Below are positions 16,210 through 24,769 of a DNA stretch of 64,000 bases, in pieces. The stretch's first letter is position 1. Each line of letters opens with the position of its first letter. The translations under genes were made by a program, and so were the position numbers. A model generated the notes under the pieces. That model made no database searches. It was not told the origin of the DNA and saw nothing but the letters and a program-made list of their open reading frames with translations. Source of the stretch: Anaerovorax odorimutans (lineage in GTDB: Bacteria > Bacillota > Clostridia > Peptostreptococcales > Anaerovoracaceae); NCBI RefSeq assembly GCF_024459955.1, contig NZ_JANFXK010000007.1:1-64000 (forward strand), read 5' to 3'.

Positions 16210-16731
16210 ATGGAAAACGACGTATTGAAAAACATAAAGACAAGAAGGTCGATTCGCAAATACAAGCAGATGCAGATTACAGAGGAGGAGCTTCAGACCG
16301 TGCTGGAAGCCGGAACCTATGCGCCTTCTGGCAGAGGAATCCAGTGCCCCATTCTGGTGGCCGTGCAGGATCAGGAAACGATGGCTCAGATCGTAAAGAT
16401 GAACGCCGCGGTCATGGGTACCGACAAGAACCCCTATTACGGCGCGCCCGCCGTGGTGCTGGTCTTTGCCCCGACAGACCGTCTGACTTATATTGAAGAC
16501 GCCAGCTGCGTGCTGGATACCATGATGCTGGCCGCCCATTCCATCGGCCTGGCTTCCTGTTGGATTCACAGAGAACGGGAGATGTTTGAAACGGAGGAAG
16601 GCAGGGCTTTGATGGCAAAATGGGGAATCCCCGAGGGGTACGCGGGAATCGGCTCACTGGCTCTGGGCTATGCGGACTGCGAACTGCCGCAGCCGCCGGA
16701 AAGAAAACCCGGACGCATCATCCGTGTGTAA
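16210..16731 (+). CDS. Nitroreductase-family flavoprotein
   Basis: A 173-residue FMN-dependent NAD(P)H oxidoreductase of the nitroreductase fold. The N-terminal TRRSIRKYK binds FMN phosphate; YAPSGRGIQCP and the C-terminal GSLALGYAD are family marks. The native substrate is unknown. I take the ATG at 16210, which has AAAGGAG upstream; an in-frame TTG at 16189 would place that ribosome site inside the gene. Monocistronic, divergent from marR. Confidence 0.88.
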   Translation: MENDVLKNIKTRRSIRKYKQMQITEEELQTVLEAGTYAPSGRGIQCPILVAVQDQETMAQIVKMNAAVMGTDKNPYYGAPAVVLVFAPTDRLTYIEDASCVLDTMMLAAHSIGLASCWIHREREMFETEEGRALMAKWGIPEGYAGIGSLALGYADCELPQPPERKPGRIIRV

Positions 16732-16811
16732 GGACGTATCAGGAAGAATTGACTGATTATTCCCTTAACACAAATTTTACAAAGTTTTTTATGTTTTTTC
16801 ACAAAAACTTC

Positions 16812-16841
16812 TTTACATTTCCGTGCCTGCTGTGGTAAAAT
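16812..16841 (+). promoter_or_regulatory. Promoter of the aromatic supraoperon
   Basis: TTTACA (16812-16817), an 18-base spacer and TAAAAT (16836-16841). It lies about 30 bases before the leader peptide start. Confidence 0.7.
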
Positions 16842-16872
16842 GCAGACATATTACTGAGAGAGGATAAAAGCG

Positions 16873-16968
16873 ATGTTAAACAAATTCAACACATTTGCAG
16901 CTGAATACTTTTATTTTTACTTTACTTTCTTTTTTAAGAGTAAAGTGAATTTTGCTGCAATGGGATAA
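16873..16968 (+). CDS. Phe/Tyr-rich leader peptide of the aromatic operon
   Basis: A 31-codon frame with GAGAGGAT upstream. Nine codons are Phe and three Tyr; residues 12-21 read YFYFYFTFFF. This is the classic composition of a leader peptide that measures charged tRNA-Phe and tRNA-Tyr by ribosome stalling. No Trp codon is present. It ends 42 bases before a terminator hairpin and contains the antiterminator strand near its end. The peptide itself need have no function. Confidence 0.9.
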   Translation: MLNKFNTFAAEYFYFYFTFFFKSKVNFAAMG

Positions 16969-17044
16969 CTCGTTTAACTAGTGTAAAACCAATCATAGCC
17001 ACGAGATCATCTCCGCAAGTGAAATTCACTTGCGGAGTTTTTTC
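16943..17044 (+). promoter_or_regulatory. Transcription attenuator of the aro operon
   Basis: The terminator is CTCCGCAAGTG (17011-17021) paired perfectly with CACTTGCGGAG (17027-17037), then a run of T. A competing strand, AAGTGAATTT at 16943-16952 inside the leader gene, is exactly complementary to AAATTCACTT (17022-17031), so it can pull the hairpin apart. A ribosome stalled on the Phe/Tyr run (about 16906-16935) leaves this strand free and transcription continues; one that reaches the stop codon covers it and the terminator forms. Confidence 0.87.
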
Positions 17045-17068
17045 GTTTAAGGAAAAGAGGAGAATATT

Positions 17069-18076
17069 ATGATTATTATTTTGAAAGACAATCCGGAAGA
17101 AAAACAACTCGAAAATCTAATCGCCTGGCTCAAGAGCATGGATCTGGACATCCACTTCAGCCAGGGTGAAAACACTACGATCCTGGGACTGATCGGCGAC
17201 ACCTCGGCAGTGGACATCGATCTGATCAATGCCCTTGATATCGTAGATACTGTAAAACGGGTCCAGGAGCCTTACAAGAACGTAAACCGCAAGTTCCACC
17301 CGCAGGATACCATCGTAGACGTAGCCGGCGTTAAAATCGGCGGAGGCAATTTCCAGATCATCGCCGGCCCCTGCTCCGTGGAATCCAGAGATCAGGTTTG
17401 CCAGATCGCCAAAGATGTGAAAGCAGCGGGCGCAAACCTCTACCGCGGCGGCGCTTTCAAACCGAGAACCTCCCCTTACGCGTTCCAGGGGATGCGTTCA
17501 GAGGGAATCAATCTGCTGCTGGAAGCGAAGAAAGAATCCGGACTTCCCATTGTAACAGAAGTTATGGACCTCTCCCATCTGCCCCTTTTCGAAGATGTGG
17601 ACGTTATCCAGGTTGGCGCAAGAAACATGCAGAACTTCGAGCTTCTCAAGGAGCTGGGCCATCTCAACAAGCCGATCCTGCTCAAGCGGGGGCTCTCCAG
17701 CACTCTGCAGGAGCTACTCATGAGTGCCGAATACATCATGGCCGGAGGCAATGAAAACGTAATTCTCTGTGAGAGAGGAATCCGTACCTTCGAGACAGCC
17801 ACCAGAAATACGCTGGATCTGGCGGCCGTACCGCTTTTGAAAACTATGACCCACCTTCCCATCGTCGTAGACCCCAGCCACGCTACCGGAATCGCTCACC
17901 TGGTAAAACCGATGGCTATGGCAGCGGCAGCGGCAGGCGCCGACGGACTGATGATCGAAGTTCATAACGATCCGCCTCACGCTCTCTGCGACGGCGCTCA
18001 GTCTCTGACACCGGAAGCGTTCACCGATGTGGTAAAAGCAGTCAATGCCATTCTGCCTCACGCATACAAGGGTTAA
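17069..18076 (+). CDS. aroF: 3-deoxy-7-phosphoheptulonate synthase
   Basis: DAHP synthase condenses phosphoenolpyruvate and erythrose-4-phosphate, the entry to the shikimate pathway. It belongs to the type I-beta (KDO8P-synthase-like) group: a ferredoxin-like/ACT-like regulatory domain in residues 1-70, then the barrel with IIAGPCSVES, LYRGGAFKPRTSPYAFQG, LLKRGLSST and the metal-binding VDPSHATG. The N-terminal domain usually carries feedback inhibition by an aromatic amino acid. Length 335 residues. First structural gene after the attenuator; AGAGGAG precedes the ATG. Confidence 0.95.
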   Translation: MIIILKDNPEEKQLENLIAWLKSMDLDIHFSQGENTTILGLIGDTSAVDIDLINALDIVDTVKRVQEPYKNVNRKFHPQDTIVDVAGVKIGGGNFQIIAGPCSVESRDQVCQIAKDVKAAGANLYRGGAFKPRTSPYAFQGMRSEGINLLLEAKKESGLPIVTEVMDLSHLPLFEDVDVIQVGARNMQNFELLKELGHLNKPILLKRGLSSTLQELLMSAEYIMAGGNENVILCERGIRTFETATRNTLDLAAVPLLKTMTHLPIVVDPSHATGIAHLVKPMAMAAAAAGADGLMIEVHNDPPHALCDGAQSLTPEAFTDVVKAVNAILPHAYKG

Positions 18077-18087
18077 GGGGTAAAACC

Positions 18088-18927
18088 ATGAAAATCGCAA
18101 TTATCGGCCTGGGGCTCATCGGCGGCTCCATGGCCAAGGCCATAAAAGAAAACACCGATCACACAGTCTACGGCTATGACCTCAGCGATACGGTACAGAA
18201 GAAAGCCAAGCTCATCAACGCCATCGATGAACCTCTGACCGATGAACTGCTCAGGGACTGCGATTTGACTATTGTCGCCCTCTATCCGCAGGCGGCCATA
18301 GATTACATTCGCGACAAGCAGGAGCTCTTCAAAAAAGGTTCCATTGTTCTGGACTGCTGCGGTGTAAAGCAGGCCGTATGCAGCCAGGCTGAACCCATTG
18401 CGCTGAAGCAGGGTTTCGTCTTTATCGGCGGTCATCCCATGGCCGGGCTGGAACATTCCGGATTTGACCATGCGGAAAAGGCGCTCTTCAAGAACGCTTC
18501 CATGATTCTGACCCCGACAAAGGGAAACATTCAGGATGTGGAGAAAGTCAAGGATTTGTTTACATCCATCGGCTTTACCAACCTGCAGATTGCCACGCCC
18601 CGGGAGCACGATCAGATGATCGCCTTTACCTCCCAGCTGGCCCACGTGGTATCCAGCGCTTACATCAAAAGCCCGGCTGCCATGAAGCACAAAGGCTTTT
18701 CCGCAGGCAGCTACCGGGATCTGACCCGGGTGGCAAAGCTCAATGAAAATATGTGGACCGAGCTGTTCCTCGATAACCCCGATTTCCTCGCAGAAGAAAT
18801 CGACGGTATTGCCGACCGCTTAAAGGAGTACAGCCGGGCCATCAGAGAGAAAGATGCTCAGACCCTGCGCACTCTGCTGAAAGACGGTCGGGAAAAGAAA
18901 GCAATTATAGACGGAGAAGTATTCTAA
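18088..18927 (+). CDS. tyrA: Prephenate dehydrogenase
   Basis: NAD(P)-dependent oxidative decarboxylation of prephenate towards tyrosine. The 279-residue protein starts with the Rossmann motif GLGLIGGSMAKAIK and has the catalytic GGHPMAG segment, then GFSAGSYRDLTRVAKLNENMW near residue 205. There is no fused chorismate mutase or ACT domain, so control may rest on the attenuator and on AroF. It starts 11 bases after aroF, and its TAA stop overlaps the aroB ATG by one base. Confidence 0.94.
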   Translation: MKIAIIGLGLIGGSMAKAIKENTDHTVYGYDLSDTVQKKAKLINAIDEPLTDELLRDCDLTIVALYPQAAIDYIRDKQELFKKGSIVLDCCGVKQAVCSQAEPIALKQGFVFIGGHPMAGLEHSGFDHAEKALFKNASMILTPTKGNIQDVEKVKDLFTSIGFTNLQIATPREHDQMIAFTSQLAHVVSSAYIKSPAAMKHKGFSAGSYRDLTRVAKLNENMWTELFLDNPDFLAEEIDGIADRLKEYSRAIREKDAQTLRTLLKDGREKKAIIDGEVF

Positions 18928-19997
18928 TGGAAAAGATTCTTATAACAGCTTCAAAGACCTACGAGGTTCTTACTGGTGAAGGCCTTCTGCCCCGGGCAGG
19001 CCGGCTGATACGCCCGGTGCTTTCGGAAAAAGCCCAAAAGCTCTGTATCGTTACCGACGATACCGTTGACCGGCTTTACAGTGGAGTTCTTTCCGACTCC
19101 CTGACCGATGCGGGATATGAGACTGTAAAGTTTGTCTTTCCTCCGGGAGAAGCCTCCAAAAGTCTCGACACCTTATCGGAGCTTTTGGAGTTTCTGGCGG
19201 ATCACCAGCTGACCCGTTCCGATGCTCTGATAGCTCTGGGCGGCGGGATTGTCGGCGACCTCACCGGATTCGCCGCGGCTTCTTACTTGCGGGGCATTGA
19301 TTTCGTGCAGGTTCCCACAACGCTGCTGGCAGCCGTGGATTCTTCGGTGGGCGGCAAGACAGGGATAAACCTAAAGGCAGGAAAAAATCTCGCCGGAGCT
19401 TTCTGGCAGCCGTCCCTGGTCCTCTTTGACATCGACACCATGAAAACCCTTTCCTACGATCTGCTGCTGGACGGGGCCGCGGAAGCTATCAAGGCCGGAG
19501 CCATCGCGGACAGGGAGCTGTTTTCCTACATCGACAGAGTGGACCGGCTGGATGCTCCTGAAACGATCCGGTATCTCAGCAGCAGGGCCATTGAGATCAA
19601 GCGGCAGGTGGTCGAGGCCGATGAAAGGGACACCGGCGTAAGGCAGCTGCTCAACTTCGGCCACACGGTAGGTCACGCGATCGAGAAATGCAGCGATTTT
19701 TCCATCAGCCACGGCCATGCGGTTGCCATGGGAATGGTAATCTGCGCCCGTGCGGCGCTTGCCCTGGGCTGGTCTCAGGAAGACTGTCTGTCACCGCTCC
19801 TTGCCAGTCTTGAAAAGTTTTCTTTTCCTCTGGCATGCCCCTATTCGGCGGAGGAGCTTTGCAATGCGGCACTGAAAGATAAAAAGCGCATGGGTGATAC
19901 GATCACGCTGGTCATTCCCGCCGCTCTGGGGGACTGCCGGCTGAAAAAAATCCCCATATCTCAGTTGAACGAATTTATAAAGGCAGGACTTTCATGA
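18927..19997 (+). CDS. aroB: 3-dehydroquinate synthase
   Basis: Converts DAHP to 3-dehydroquinate using NAD and a divalent metal. At 356 residues it has normal length and shows ALGGGIVGDLTGFAAASYLRG, TLLAAVDSSVGGKTGIN and the metal-ligand region LLNFGHTVGHAIE with HGHAVAMGM. It overlaps tyrA by one base and aroA by four (ATGA), so the genes are translationally coupled. Confidence 0.96.
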   Translation: MEKILITASKTYEVLTGEGLLPRAGRLIRPVLSEKAQKLCIVTDDTVDRLYSGVLSDSLTDAGYETVKFVFPPGEASKSLDTLSELLEFLADHQLTRSDALIALGGGIVGDLTGFAAASYLRGIDFVQVPTTLLAAVDSSVGGKTGINLKAGKNLAGAFWQPSLVLFDIDTMKTLSYDLLLDGAAEAIKAGAIADRELFSYIDRVDRLDAPETIRYLSSRAIEIKRQVVEADERDTGVRQLLNFGHTVGHAIEKCSDFSISHGHAVAMGMVICARAALALGWSQEDCLSPLLASLEKFSFPLACPYSAEELCNAALKDKKRMGDTITLVIPAALGDCRLKKIPISQLNEFIKAGLS

Positions 19998-21235
19998 ATA
20001 TAGAAATCATTCCACATACTCTGGTCGGCAGCGTAAACGCCGTAGCCTCCAAATCCCACGCCCACCGGCTGCTGATCGCCGCCGCGCTTTCCAAGCGGCC
20101 GCCGGCCATATCCATCGGCACCACGTCCCGGGACATTGAGGCCACCCGGACTTGTCTGCAGCAGCTGCGAAAAGAGATTCCGGTCCTGGACTGCGGCGAA
20201 AGCGGCTCTACGCTGCGTTTCCTGCTTCCGGTAGCCATGGCATTGAAAGAACGGGCTGTTTTCCTGGGTTCCGGCAGGCTGCCGCAGCGCCCCATTTCCC
20301 CTCTGAAAGAAGAGATGGAAGCTCACGGATGCACCTTCATCAACAAGCACCGGAAAAAAGGAGAAGCCCGTGAAATATGCGAGATACGGGGACGGCTGCA
20401 GGGAGGAATTTTTACCCTTCCCGGCAATATCAGTTCCCAGTACATTACCGGACTTCTCTATGCTCTGCCCCTGCTGAAAGAGAACAGCCGGATCCAAATC
20501 ACGACCCCGCTGGAATCCCGGGGATACGTGGATCTGACACTGGACGTACTGAAAAAGTTTCGCATTCAGATTTATACAGCGGAAAAGGAAGGCTGTCCGA
20601 CCTATATGATTGAGGGCCGCCAGCAGTATCTGCCGCCGGGAGATATGGAAGCGGAGGGCGACTGGTCCAACATTGCCTTCTGGGTCATCGCCGGAATCCT
20701 TTCCAGGGACTCGGGAATCATCTGCAATGGAATCGATCCCCAGTCCATACAGGGCGACCGTGCGATCCTCAATCTGGCTCGCCGGATGGGCGGTAAAGTA
20801 ACCGAAAAGGGGCACAGCATTCTGGTTATGTCGGATTCCCTTCGCAGCACCCATATTGATGCCTCGGCCATTCCTGACCTGGTACCGATTCTGGCAGTAG
20901 CCGCTTCTACCGCCAAAGGCGTGACCCATATCCATAACGCCCACCGTCTGCGGATCAAGGAGTCCGACCGGCTGGCCGCCATGTACGACTGCCTTTCCCG
21001 GGTTGGAGCCAACATCAAGGAGGAACCGGGCGGCCTTCTCATAGAGGGCGTGCCGCAGCTGAAAGGCGGAACCGTCAGCGGCTATAACGACCATCGCATT
21101 GTAATGGCCATGACCGTAGCGTCCATCGTTTCCGACAGTCCGATCATCATCGAAGGCGCGGAAGCAGTAAACAAATCATACCCAACTTTCTTTGAAGATT
21201 TTGAAGCACTGGGAGGTGAATACCGTGTTCTCTAG
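19994..21235 (+). CDS. aroA: 5-enolpyruvylshikimate-3-phosphate synthase
   Basis: Transfers enolpyruvyl from phosphoenolpyruvate to shikimate-3-phosphate. The 413-residue protein has SKSHAHRLLIAAAL near the N-terminus, CGESGSTLRFLLPVA near residue 65 and the C-terminal RIKESDRLAA plus DHRIVMAM. The CGESGSTLRF form is of the class seen in many Clostridia. The aroC start lies inside its last codons. Confidence 0.95.
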   Translation: MNIEIIPHTLVGSVNAVASKSHAHRLLIAAALSKRPPAISIGTTSRDIEATRTCLQQLRKEIPVLDCGESGSTLRFLLPVAMALKERAVFLGSGRLPQRPISPLKEEMEAHGCTFINKHRKKGEAREICEIRGRLQGGIFTLPGNISSQYITGLLYALPLLKENSRIQITTPLESRGYVDLTLDVLKKFRIQIYTAEKEGCPTYMIEGRQQYLPPGDMEAEGDWSNIAFWVIAGILSRDSGIICNGIDPQSIQGDRAILNLARRMGGKVTEKGHSILVMSDSLRSTHIDASAIPDLVPILAVAASTAKGVTHIHNAHRLRIKESDRLAAMYDCLSRVGANIKEEPGGLLIEGVPQLKGGTVSGYNDHRIVMAMTVASIVSDSPIIIEGAEAVNKSYPTFFEDFEALGGEYRVL

Positions 21236-22304
21236 TTTTGGAAAAAATATAAAAGTGACCGTTTTCGGCGGCTCACATGAGCCTGAAATCGGGGTGACGA
21301 TCACCGGGCTGCCCCGCCGTACATCCTTTGACCTTACGGAGCTGCAGCGGTTCCTCGACCGCAGAGCGCCGGGCAACAGCCCTTTTGCCACCGCCCGCAA
21401 AGAACCTGATCTGGTACGGCCCGCGGAAGGACTGCACGTAGCCGACAATATGGCAGTGACCATGGATCGTTCCATTACCCTGACCATCGCCAATACCAAC
21501 ACCCGCTCCGGAGATTACAAAAACCTGAGGGATATACCAAGGCCGGGGCATGCGGATTACACGGCACGCGTAAAATACGGCGGTAGCCTCAACATGGCCG
21601 GCGGCGGCCCGTTCTCCGCCAGGATGACGGCTCCCCTGTGCATTGCGGGCGGAATTGCCCTGCAGCTGCTGCGCAAATACGACATCCAAACGGGCGCTCA
21701 TATTTATTCTATCGGCTCGATCTGCGATGCGCCGATGGACCCTCTGGATCCGGATGTTCCCGAAAACGATGATTTCCCTGTCATTTCCCGGGATGCGGGA
21801 AAAGGGATGCAGGAGCTGATTCTGCAGGCGAAAAGGGATGGAGATTCCGTAGGCGGAATTATAGAGGTATACGCCAAAAACTGCCCCGCCGGTTTGGGCG
21901 GCCCCATGTACGACGGCGTAGAAAGCGTTCTGGCTCCAATCTTCTTTGGTATCCCTGCGGTCAAGGGCATTGAATTCGGAGCAGGCTTTGGCAGTACCAG
22001 GCTTCGGGGTTCGGAGAACAACGATCCCTTTTATGCCGAAAAGGGCACCATCCGAACCGCGTCCAACCATCACGGCGGCATACTGGGCGGCATCACTTCC
22101 GGAATGCCCATCATCGCCAGACTGGCCTTCAAGCCGACGCCCTCCATCGCCAAGGAGCAGCGTTCCGTCAGTCTCAGCAAAAAAATTAACGAAAAGCTGT
22201 CCATCAAAGGCAGACACGACCCCTGCGTGGTCGTTCGGGCCGTACCCGTTTGTCAGGCGGCCCTGGCTATTGGACTTTTAGATATGATTATGGAGGAAAA
22301 ATAA
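21225..22304 (+). CDS. aroC: Chorismate synthase
   Basis: Uses reduced FMN to make chorismate from EPSP. The 359-residue protein shows HEPEIGVTITGLP in place of the usual SHG motif, RPGHADYTARVKYGG, GGGPFSARMTAPL and ENNDPFYAEKGTIRTASNHHGGILGGITSG. I start at the GTG at 21225, about eight bases after GGGAGG; an upstream ATG at 21192 would lie further inside aroA and lacks a ribosome site. Its stop overlaps the pheA start (TAATG). Confidence 0.94.
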   Translation: MFSSFGKNIKVTVFGGSHEPEIGVTITGLPRRTSFDLTELQRFLDRRAPGNSPFATARKEPDLVRPAEGLHVADNMAVTMDRSITLTIANTNTRSGDYKNLRDIPRPGHADYTARVKYGGSLNMAGGGPFSARMTAPLCIAGGIALQLLRKYDIQTGAHIYSIGSICDAPMDPLDPDVPENDDFPVISRDAGKGMQELILQAKRDGDSVGGIIEVYAKNCPAGLGGPMYDGVESVLAPIFFGIPAVKGIEFGAGFGSTRLRGSENNDPFYAEKGTIRTASNHHGGILGGITSGMPIIARLAFKPTPSIAKEQRSVSLSKKINEKLSIKGRHDPCVVVRAVPVCQAALAIGLLDMIMEEK

Positions 22305-23446
22305 TGAAATTAGAAGAAATCAGAAAAGACATCGACAAGGTAGACTCACAGATCGCCCAGCTGTTCAAGGAAAGAATGGATCTGGCGCTGGAGGTGGCAA
22401 AAGAAAAGAAGGCAAACGGTCTTCCCGTTGTCAGCGCTTCCAGAGAAAAGGAAATCCTGCACCGAATTTCCGAAGAAATCGGCGAACCGCTGGACGGCTA
22501 CGCGAGAATTCTTTTCAACACGCTCTTTGATCTGAGCCGTTCTTATCAGAACAACTATCTGTCCCGTATTTCCGATATCGGAGAGCGCATTGAAAAAGCG
22601 CTGAACGAGACACCGAAGCTGTTCCCGAAAAAAGCAGTCGTTGCCTGCCAGGGCGTTGCCGGCTCCTATTCTCAGGCTGCCTGCGAAAAGCTCTTTGAGG
22701 TTCCCAGCACCATGTATTTCAACAGCTTCGAAGGCGTATTCAACGCTGTGGAAAAAGGTCTGTGCCAGTACGGTATCCTGCCGATCGAAAACAGCTCCTA
22801 CGGCTCTGTGGGCACGGTGTACGATCTGATGAAAAACTATAACTTCCATATCGTCAAGAGCATCCGTCTGAGAGTCAGTCACAACCTTCTGGCAAAGCCG
22901 GGGACTCAGATGAAAGACGTTAAGGAGATCTTCTCCCACGAGCAGGCCATCGGCCAGTGCGGAGAGTTCCTCAAAACACTGAAGGACGTGGAGATCACAG
23001 TCTGCGAAAACACAGCCAGGGCGGCCAAGATGGTGGCGGAATCCGACAGAAACGATGTTGCGGCCATCTGTTCCAGCGACTGCATCGAGCTGTACGGACT
23101 GGAGTCCCTCAACAACAATATTCAGGTGAGCGACAACAACTACACCCGCTTTATCTGCATTTCCAAGAATCTGGAAATCTACCCGGGCGCCAACAAGATC
23201 AGCCTGATGCTTTCCCTGCCGCACAAGCCGAGCGCACTGTATCACATGATCGCCAAGTTCTCCGCCCTGGGAGTAAATCTGACTAAGCTGGAATCCAGAC
23301 CGGTTCCGGGAAGCGATTTCGAGTTCATGTTTTACTTCGATATGGAAGCTTCCGTATATTCACCGGAGCTGGTGAACCTGTTGGGCCAGTTGGAAAATCA
23401 GCCTGAAATCTTCGTATTCCTGGGCAGCTATTCCGAAACCATCTAA
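22304..23446 (+). CDS. pheA: Bifunctional chorismate mutase / prephenate dehydratase
   Basis: P-protein of phenylalanine synthesis, 380 residues. Residues 1-85 form an AroQ-type chorismate mutase (IRKDIDKVDSQIAQLFKERM). Residues about 108-285 form the dehydratase (VACQGVAGSYSQAA, ENSSYGSVGTVYD, and NYTRFICI as the catalytic Thr-Arg-Phe). Residues about 295-375 form an ACT domain (LPHKPSALYHMIAKF, LTKLESRP) for Phe inhibition. GGAGG precedes the ATG, which overlaps the aroC stop by one base. Confidence 0.95.
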   Translation: MKLEEIRKDIDKVDSQIAQLFKERMDLALEVAKEKKANGLPVVSASREKEILHRISEEIGEPLDGYARILFNTLFDLSRSYQNNYLSRISDIGERIEKALNETPKLFPKKAVVACQGVAGSYSQAACEKLFEVPSTMYFNSFEGVFNAVEKGLCQYGILPIENSSYGSVGTVYDLMKNYNFHIVKSIRLRVSHNLLAKPGTQMKDVKEIFSHEQAIGQCGEFLKTLKDVEITVCENTARAAKMVAESDRNDVAAICSSDCIELYGLESLNNNIQVSDNNYTRFICISKNLEIYPGANKISLMLSLPHKPSALYHMIAKFSALGVNLTKLESRPVPGSDFEFMFYFDMEASVYSPELVNLLGQLENQPEIFVFLGSYSETI

Positions 23447-23457
23447 AGGAGCGGACT

Positions 23458-24696
23458 ATGACATACGGACTCATCGGCGAAAAACTGGGTCACAGTTATT
23501 CCAAAATGATCCATGAAAGCCTGGGCAAATATGAATATCAGCTTTTCAGCCTCGACAAAGCCGAGTTTGAAGCCTTTGTCGCAGAGCGGAATTACCATGG
23601 CCTTAACATTACCATTCCTTATAAAAAAGCCGTTATTCCCTTCTGTGACCGGGTATCGGATCTGGCGAAAGAGATTGGAGCGGTCAATACCCTCTATTTC
23701 CGGGATGGAAAGCTTTGGGGCACCAACACCGATTATCAGGGATTTCTCTACGCTGCTCAGGCAGCGGGGATCTCCTTTGAAAATAAAAAAGTATTGATCC
23801 TGGGGAACGGCGGCACCAGTCTTATGGCGCGCAGAGCGGCAAAGGACCATGGTGCCCGTCAGGTCCTCATCACCACCAGGCGCGGTGAAACAGGCTGCGT
23901 TCCCTATGAGGAACTGCCGCAGCACAAGGATATTGAAATCATTATCAATACCACTCCCGTGGGCACCTATCCCAATAACGGAGGAAAGCTCATTGAGCTT
24001 ACGGACTTTCCGGCCTGCCGGGGAGTGATCGATGTGATCTATAACCCCTTTGCCACCGCTCTGCTGCAGCAGGCCAAAGAGCTGGGCATCGCTCATACCA
24101 ACGGCCTTCCCATGCTGGTGGCTCAGGCTACTGCCGCCGCCGAATATTTTCTCGGCGAAGGAGATTTTCAGCAGCAGAACGAAGCTATCATCCAAAAGCT
24201 CCGCCGGCAGATCGAAAACATCGTTCTCATCGGTATGCCCGGATGCGGAAAAACGTCTTTGGGAAAACAGCTGGCAGAGAAGCTGGGCAAACAGTTCGTT
24301 GATATGGATGTGGAAATTGAAAAAACAGCCGGGAAATCCATTCCCGAAATCTTTGCGGAATCCGGAGAAACCCGCTTTCGAAATCTGGAAACAGAAATCG
24401 CCCAAAAGCTGGGCAAAGAAAAGGAACAGGTCATCGCCACCGGAGGCGGTGCTGTCCTGCGGCCTGAAAATATGAAAGCTCTCGGTCAGAACGGACGAAT
24501 CGTCTTTATCCGCAGGCCCCTTGGAAAACTGGCCATGGATGGCCGTCCTCTGTCCAAGGATCTTGAAGCCTTAAAAAATATGTACGCAGACCGGCTTCCT
24601 TTATATGAACGCTACGGCCGGCTCGCCTTTGACTCCGAAGAGGGAATCGAAAAGAGCGCCGCCAAACTGCTGTCTCTGCTGGAGACGCATGACTAA
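23458..24696 (+). CDS. aroE-aroK: Fused shikimate dehydrogenase - shikimate kinase
   Basis: A 412-residue two-domain enzyme. Residues 1-245 are shikimate dehydrogenase: LGHSYSKMIHE binds shikimate, NITIPYK holds the catalytic lysine and LGNGGTS is the NADP-binding turn. From about residue 253 a shikimate kinase follows with the P-loop GMPGCGKTS (258-266), DMDVEIEK, GETRFRNLE and ATGGGAVL. There is no stop or frameshift between the domains, so this is a true fusion joining two steps that act in sequence. It closes the operon; 3-dehydroquinate dehydratase is not in the window. Confidence 0.95.
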   Translation: MTYGLIGEKLGHSYSKMIHESLGKYEYQLFSLDKAEFEAFVAERNYHGLNITIPYKKAVIPFCDRVSDLAKEIGAVNTLYFRDGKLWGTNTDYQGFLYAAQAAGISFENKKVLILGNGGTSLMARRAAKDHGARQVLITTRRGETGCVPYEELPQHKDIEIIINTTPVGTYPNNGGKLIELTDFPACRGVIDVIYNPFATALLQQAKELGIAHTNGLPMLVAQATAAAEYFLGEGDFQQQNEAIIQKLRRQIENIVLIGMPGCGKTSLGKQLAEKLGKQFVDMDVEIEKTAGKSIPEIFAESGETRFRNLETEIAQKLGKEKEQVIATGGGAVLRPENMKALGQNGRIVFIRRPLGKLAMDGRPLSKDLEALKNMYADRLPLYERYGRLAFDSEEGIEKSAAKLLSLLETHD

Positions 24697-24699
24697 TTG

Positions 24700-24745
24700 A
24701 AAAAAGGCACCCCGCATGGGACACGAATTGCGGTGTGCCTTTTTT
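24700..24745. terminator. Bidirectional terminator after the aro operon
   Basis: AAAAAAGGCACCCCGCA pairs with TGCGGTGTGCCTTTTTT. It serves the aro operon on the plus strand and the amidohydrolase gene on the minus strand. Confidence 0.88.
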
Positions 24746-24769
24746 AATTCTGTAAATTGTTTGTCTGAC

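Noticed and set aside
19961-21094. Minus-strand frame (377 codons) opposite aroA
   Set aside because: Shadow of a conserved gene; composition rich in Gly/Arg/Gln with no motif.
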